From NCBI GenBank assembly GCA_025356505.1, contig JANXSV010000165.1:1-10971 (forward strand): a stretch of 10,971 nucleotides of DNA, read 5' to 3'. The DNA comes from Methylovirgula sp. GTDB lineage: Bacteria > Pseudomonadota > Alphaproteobacteria > Rhizobiales > Beijerinckiaceae. Positions 8,511-10,971 of the stretch are shown piece by piece. Under the pieces are notes generated by a model. It was not told where the DNA came from. It searched no databases and saw only the letters and a list, made by a program, of their open reading frames with translations. How positions within the stretch are numbered: the first letter of the stretch is position 1; the number at the start of each line of letters is the position of its first letter. Position numbers and translations under genes: made by a program.

Positions 8511-9389
8511 ATGTTTTACGACATCAAGCTGACCTTGAAATATAAATACAAACCTGCGGCCTTGGGCGGGCGGCATATTTTGCGCTTGATGCCAGCCGAC
8601 ATCGAGGCTGAACAACGGCTGGTGGCGGGCCTCCTTGAAGTTTCACCGCGCGCGGATGAGCGTGTCGACAGGGTAGACTTTTTTGGCACCCAGACCACGT
8701 ACACTACCTGCGGCGGGCCGAATCCGGCGCTCAGTTTTACGCTCACTGCGCGGGTCAACCGGCTCGCCTCTATCCCCAGCTTTGATATGTCGCCGCCCCT
8801 GAGCGCGCTGGGCGATGAAATCCGGCATTACAAGGGCATTGACGCGCGCGCGCCACACCATTTTCTGGGCGTATCGCCGCTGGTGCCGAAAAGCCAGGCC
8901 GTGGCGGATTATGCGCGGGGCATCGTGTCCTCGCAGATGACCAGCCAAGAGGCGGTTTCGCGCATCACCATGGCGCTGAATAATGATATGAAATTCGATC
9001 CGGACGCCACCGAAGTTGATACGCCCATGGACGAGGCTTTTGAAAATCGCCACGGCGTATGTCAGGATTTTTCGCATATTATGATTTGCTGCCTGCGTTC
9101 GCTCGGAATACCGGCAGGCTATGTCAGCGGATTTCTACGTACTGTGCCGCCGCCGGGCAAGCCGAGGCTGGAGGGTGCCGACGCCATGCATGCTTGGGTT
9201 CAGGCTTGGTGTGGCTTTGAGGCTGGCTGGGTCGAGTTTGACCCGACCAACGCGACTTTGGTGGGGCAGGACCACATCGTCATCGGGCGCGGGCGCGATT
9301 ATTCCGATGTTGCGCCGATCAAGGGTATTTTCCGCGCTGCAGGCTCGCAGGAAACCAGCCAAGCGGTGGATGTTATTCCTTTGCTGTGA
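8511..9389 (+). CDS. Transglutaminase-like cysteine peptidase family protein (COG1305)
   Basis: A 292-residue protein with the same two-part plan as the N-terminus of the first operon gene. An N-terminal beta-rich region (FYDIKLTLKYKYKPAALGGRHILRLMP) is followed by a transglutaminase core with Cys184 in NRHGVCQDFSH, His227 in DAMHAWVQAW and Asp244 in WVEFDPTN. The triad is complete. No signal peptide is visible. Bacterial members of this fold act as peptidases, amidases or transglutaminases. In this setting it may cut or remodel what the ATP-grasp and DUF2126 proteins build, which is inference. ATG at 8511 lies 3 bases after the preceding stop, and the N-terminus agrees with the family. It is a diverged paralogue of the first gene's N-terminal half, not a recent copy. 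It ends 5 bases from the convergent mannonate dehydratase gene. Confidence 0.92.
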   Translation: MFYDIKLTLKYKYKPAALGGRHILRLMPADIEAEQRLVAGLLEVSPRADERVDRVDFFGTQTTYTTCGGPNPALSFTLTARVNRLASIPSFDMSPPLSALGDEIRHYKGIDARAPHHFLGVSPLVPKSQAVADYARGIVSSQMTSQEAVSRITMALNNDMKFDPDATEVDTPMDEAFENRHGVCQDFSHIMICCLRSLGIPAGYVSGFLRTVPPPGKPRLEGADAMHAWVQAWCGFEAGWVEFDPTNATLVGQDHIVIGRGRDYSDVAPIKGIFRAAGSQETSQAVDVIPLL

Positions 9390-9394
9390 CCGCG

Positions 9395-10603
9395 CTACCG
9401 CGAGGCGCTGTGGAGTGCAGCCATCTCGCGGACGCCGTGCATAACGCCGCGCAGTTCGGCCAGCCCCTTCAAGCGTCCGATGAGCGAATAGCCGGGGTTG
9501 ATGCGGGTTTTGCCAATATCATCCGCCAATAAATGGCCGTGGTCGGGGCGCATCGGCAATTGCCAATCAGCCCGGCCTTGCGCTTTGCGCCGCTGTTGCT
9601 CCTGCATCAAGGCGATGACCACGGCGGGCATATTTGTAGAGCCGCCCAGATGATCGGATTCGTGGAATGAACCATCGGTTTCGCGCGTCACATTGCGCAG
9701 GTGCACAAAATGGATGCGCGGGCCGAACTCCTGCACCATCGCCACAAGATCATTATCGGCGCGCGCGCCAAAGGAGCCTGTGCAGAAGGTGAGCCCGTTG
9801 GCGATCATATCAGGTGCGGCAAAAATTGCGCGAATGTCCGCCGCTGTCGAGACAACGCGCGGCAGGCCATAGAGGCTGAACGGCGGGTCATCCGGATGAA
9901 TACAAAGCTGCACACCGCTTTCCTGCGCCACCGGCACAATCTCGTTGAGAAAGGCATTGAGGTTGGCACGCAGATCATCAGCGGAAATGCCATCATAATC
10001 GCGCAGCGCGTTCAGAAAACCGGCACGGTCAAATTTGCGTTCGGTTGCAGGCAGACCTGCGATCAGAACCCGCTCAATGCGGCTGACATCAGCCTCGGTG
10101 AGCTGCTGTAGCCGCAGTTGCGCGCTGGCGATCTGGACGGGGGTGTAATCCTGCTCGACACGCGGCCGCTTCAACACGAAGAGATCGTAGGCCGCGAAAT
10201 CCACAGCATCGAACCGCAGTGCAAACCCGGTTGAGGCCATAGGATAGGTCAGGTCGGTACGGGTCCAGTCGACCACCGGCATAAAATTATAGCAGATTGT
10301 GGTGATGCCCTGGCGGGCAAGCGCGCGGATCGTGTCCTTATAAGACGCGATGAACTGCGCGCGCCGCGGCCCGGCGATCTTGATCTGATTGTGGACGGGG
10401 ATGCTCTCGACCACGCGCCATTTCAACCCGGCGCTTTCGACAATGGCCTTTTGGCTCGCGATAGCTGCGTCCGACCACGAGGAGCCGTCATAGATATGGT
10501 GGAGCGCCGAGACAACCTCGGTTGCGCCGGTCTGCTTGACATGATCGAGGGAAACCGGATCGTCTGGGCCATACCACCGCAGGGTTTCTCGCATCGGCTC
10601 CAT
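9395..10603 (-). CDS. uxuA: Mannonate dehydratase
   Basis: This enzyme dehydrates D-mannonate to 2-keto-3-deoxy-D-gluconate (EC 4.2.1.8) in the cytoplasmic hexuronate (glucuronate) pathway. The 402-residue protein is close to the usual length of about 390-400. It aligns with E. coli UxuA from memory along its whole length: [81 protein letters not shown]. The metal-binding residues expected for the family are present as His236, Cys274, His301 and Asp354. The start at 10603 is fixed by an AAGGGAAGG ribosome-binding site seven bases upstream. No other hexuronate genes (uxaC, kdgK, transporter, regulator) are in the window, so it stands alone here between the operon and a tRNA. Intact. Confidence 0.96.
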   Translation of the reverse strand: MEPMRETLRWYGPDDPVSLDHVKQTGATEVVSALHHIYDGSSWSDAAIASQKAIVESAGLKWRVVESIPVHNQIKIAGPRRAQFIASYKDTIRALARQGITTICYNFMPVVDWTRTDLTYPMASTGFALRFDAVDFAAYDLFVLKRPRVEQDYTPVQIASAQLRLQQLTEADVSRIERVLIAGLPATERKFDRAGFLNALRDYDGISADDLRANLNAFLNEIVPVAQESGVQLCIHPDDPPFSLYGLPRVVSTAADIRAIFAAPDMIANGLTFCTGSFGARADNDLVAMVQEFGPRIHFVHLRNVTRETDGSFHESDHLGGSTNMPAVVIALMQEQQRRKAQGRADWQLPMRPDHGHLLADDIGKTRINPGYSLIGRLKGLAELRGVMHGVREMAALHSASR

Positions 10604-10610
10604 GGTTGTT

Positions 10611-10619
10611 CCTTCCCTT
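10611..10619 (-). promoter_or_regulatory. Ribosome-binding site of uxuA
   Basis: On the minus strand AAGGGAAGG lies 7 bases before the ATG at 10603. It is the strongest Shine-Dalgarno in the window and supports this start over the internal Met at codon 4. Confidence 0.8.
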
Positions 10620-10652
10620 AATTTGATTGCCGTAACCCTAGCAGGGGCGCCG

Positions 10653-10696
10653 CTTTGCGGGCAAGCGAGCAGAGCTTTGCGGGCAAGCCAGCAGAG
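10653..10696. repeat. 22-bp perfect-length tandem duplication
   Basis: Copies at 10653-10674 and 10675-10696 both begin CTTTGCGGGCAAG and end AGCAGAG. They differ at one base (G at 10667, C at 10689). They lie head to tail with no spacer, in the gap between the uxuA start and the tRNA 3' end, and therefore in the leader or promoter region of uxuA. Slippage during replication is the simplest origin. Whether it changes uxuA expression cannot be told from sequence. Confidence 0.85.
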
Positions 10697-10721
10697 ATTT
10701 ATAGGGATGCGTTGAGCATAC

Positions 10722-10797
10722 TGGTGGGCCGGGAGGGACTTGAACCCCCAACCAGACCGTTATGAGCGGCCGGCTCTAACCATTGAGCTACCGGCCC
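10722..10797 (-). tRNA. tRNA with anticodon CAU, probably tRNA-Ile2 (lysidine type)
   Basis: A complete 76-nt cloverleaf on the minus strand: 7-bp acceptor stem GGGCCGG/CCGGCCC, D-stem GCTC/GAGC, anticodon stem GGCCG/CGGTC (one G-U) with loop CTCATAA, T-stem GGGGG/CCCTC with loop TTCAAGT, A73 and an encoded CCA. The anticodon CAT is at 10762-10764. A CAU anticodon can belong to initiator Met, elongator Met or Ile2 (C34 changed to lysidine by TilS). The short D-loop AATGGTTA and the TTCAAGT T-loop resemble E. coli ileX more than the elongator Met tRNA, whose D-loop is one base longer. A first base pair G1-C72 argues against the usual bacterial initiator. Ile2 is preferred, but elongator Met is not excluded. 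Confidence 0.93.
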
Positions 10798-10817
10798 CAA
10801 CCAAGTTATGCGTTGCA

Positions 10818-10844
10818 GATATACTGGCAAACCAGATTGCGCAA
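10818..10844 (-). promoter_or_regulatory. Possible promoter of the tRNA gene
   Basis: On the minus strand TTGCGC (10839-10844) is followed after 15 bases by TATATC (10818-10823), about 20 bases before the tRNA 5' end. The -35 and -10 boxes are fair matches to an alphaproteobacterial housekeeping promoter, but the spacer is one or two bases short. Position relative to the tRNA is the main support. Confidence 0.3.
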
Positions 10845-10879
10845 GGTTGAGTGTGCAAGCTTTTGTGCGCAAGGTTTTT
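10838..10879. repeat. Three 14-bp tandem repeat units upstream of the tRNA
   Basis: Units start at 10838, 10852 and 10866, an exact 14-base period: TGCGCAAGGTTGAG, TGTGCAAGCTTTTG, TGCGCAAGGTTTTT. Units 1 and 3 share their first 11 bases; unit 2 differs from unit 3 at three positions. The first unit overlaps the possible -35 box of the tRNA. The array could be regulatory repeats, a small iteron-like set, or decayed duplication. Confidence 0.7.
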
Positions 10880-10885
10880 GATCAC

Positions 10886-10906
10886 GCCTGGCGCAGGGGC
10901 CAAGGC
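10886..10906. terminator. Weak hairpin after the possible partial gene
   Basis: GCCTGGC (10886-10892) pairs with GCCAAGGC (10899-10906) with one bulged base and a 6-base loop. It lies just downstream of the stop at 10912-10914 on the minus strand. On that strand it is followed by GTGATCAAAAACC, not a T-run, so any terminator function would be weak or Rho-assisted. Confidence 0.25.
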
Positions 10907-10911
10907 TCGGC

Positions 10912-10971
10912 TTAGGGTTGTTCCGGCGCGGTGTTGCGCATCGGATAGGTCACCACGTCCGATGTGGTGGT
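10912..10971 (-). CDS. Possible C-terminal end of an unidentified gene (partial)
   Basis: The minus strand from the window edge is open for 19 codons and ends at TAA (10912-10914). The peptide is TTTSDVVTYPMRNTAPEQP. Fourteen of the 19 codons end in G or C, as expected for coding DNA here. The fragment is too short to identify a family, and an open stretch of 19 codons can occur by chance. The position, on the same strand as the tRNA and with a hairpin just after the stop, fits a real gene end. Confidence 0.35.
   Translation of the reverse strand, partial: TTTSDVVTYPMRNTAPEQP

Larger units (their letters stand above)
2771..9389 (+). other. Three-gene transglutaminase/DUF2126 - ATP-grasp/alpha-E - transglutaminase operon
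   Basis: Three genes on the same strand are separated by 1 base (6101) and 3 bases (8508-8510), so they are almost certainly co-transcribed and probably translationally coupled. Known family associations: COG1305, COG4196, COG2308 and COG2307 proteins recur as neighbours across bacteria. Comparative genomics has proposed that they form or process amide-linked products. The only upstream gap able to hold a promoter is 2639-2770. Downstream the operon runs into a convergent gene after 5 bases, with no clear intrinsic terminator. Confidence 0.85.

Noticed and set aside
10697..10726. A uxuA promoter with TATAAA on the minus strand
   Set aside because: The -10-like box is good, but the -35 position would fall inside the tRNA 3' end and reads CACCAG, a poor match.

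Overview
The window looks like chromosomal DNA of an alphaproteobacterium, probably a Rhizobiales/Hyphomicrobiales relative. The grounds are moderately high GC with G/C-rich third codon positions, a PAS-rich hybrid histidine kinase of the AHDFNN type, a transglutaminase/ATP-grasp/alpha-E operon whose protein sequences resemble alphaproteobacterial ones, and an Ile2-like tRNA(CAU). No species can be named from the sequence alone.

Layout. (1) Bases 1-225 are a long perfect inverted repeat: two 76-bp arms around a 73-base centre. The centre, read on the minus strand, encodes the missing N-terminal part of the PAS domain that opens the kinase gene, and it joins that gene in frame. The left edge is therefore most simply a fold-back (strand-switch) join, and the kinase is 5'-incomplete. 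(2) 128-2638 (+) is a hybrid histidine kinase: partial PAS, two further PAS domains, HisKA, HATPase and two receiver domains. (3) 2639-2770 is the only sizeable gap before the main operon. It holds an interrupted hairpin with a TGC-N11-GCA core and a second, smaller dyad. (4) 2771-9389 (+) is a tightly packed three-gene operon with gaps of 1 and 3 bases: a transglutaminase-DUF2126 protein, a circularly permuted ATP-grasp fused to an alpha-E domain, and a stand-alone transglutaminase-like protein. (5) 9395-10603 (-) is uxuA, mannonate dehydratase, convergent with the operon and 5 bases from it. (6) 10722-10797 (-) is a tRNA with anticodon CAU. It is flanked on its 3' side by a 22-bp tandem duplication and on its 5' side by three 14-bp repeat units. 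(7) 10912-10971 (-) may be the last 19 codons of another gene.

How the genes work together. The three-gene operon is the most interesting part. Its domains (COG1305 transglutaminase fold, COG4196/DUF2126, COG2308 ATP-grasp, COG2307 alpha-E) are known to travel together. They have been proposed on sequence grounds to make or remodel an amide- or peptide-linked product, but I know of no established substrate. Here both transglutaminase-fold proteins keep a full Cys-His-Asp triad. The operon is thus a biochemically plausible but functionally undescribed ligase/peptidase pathway, and the dyad upstream gives a testable lead on its control. The kinase, uxuA and the tRNA have no visible functional link to it.
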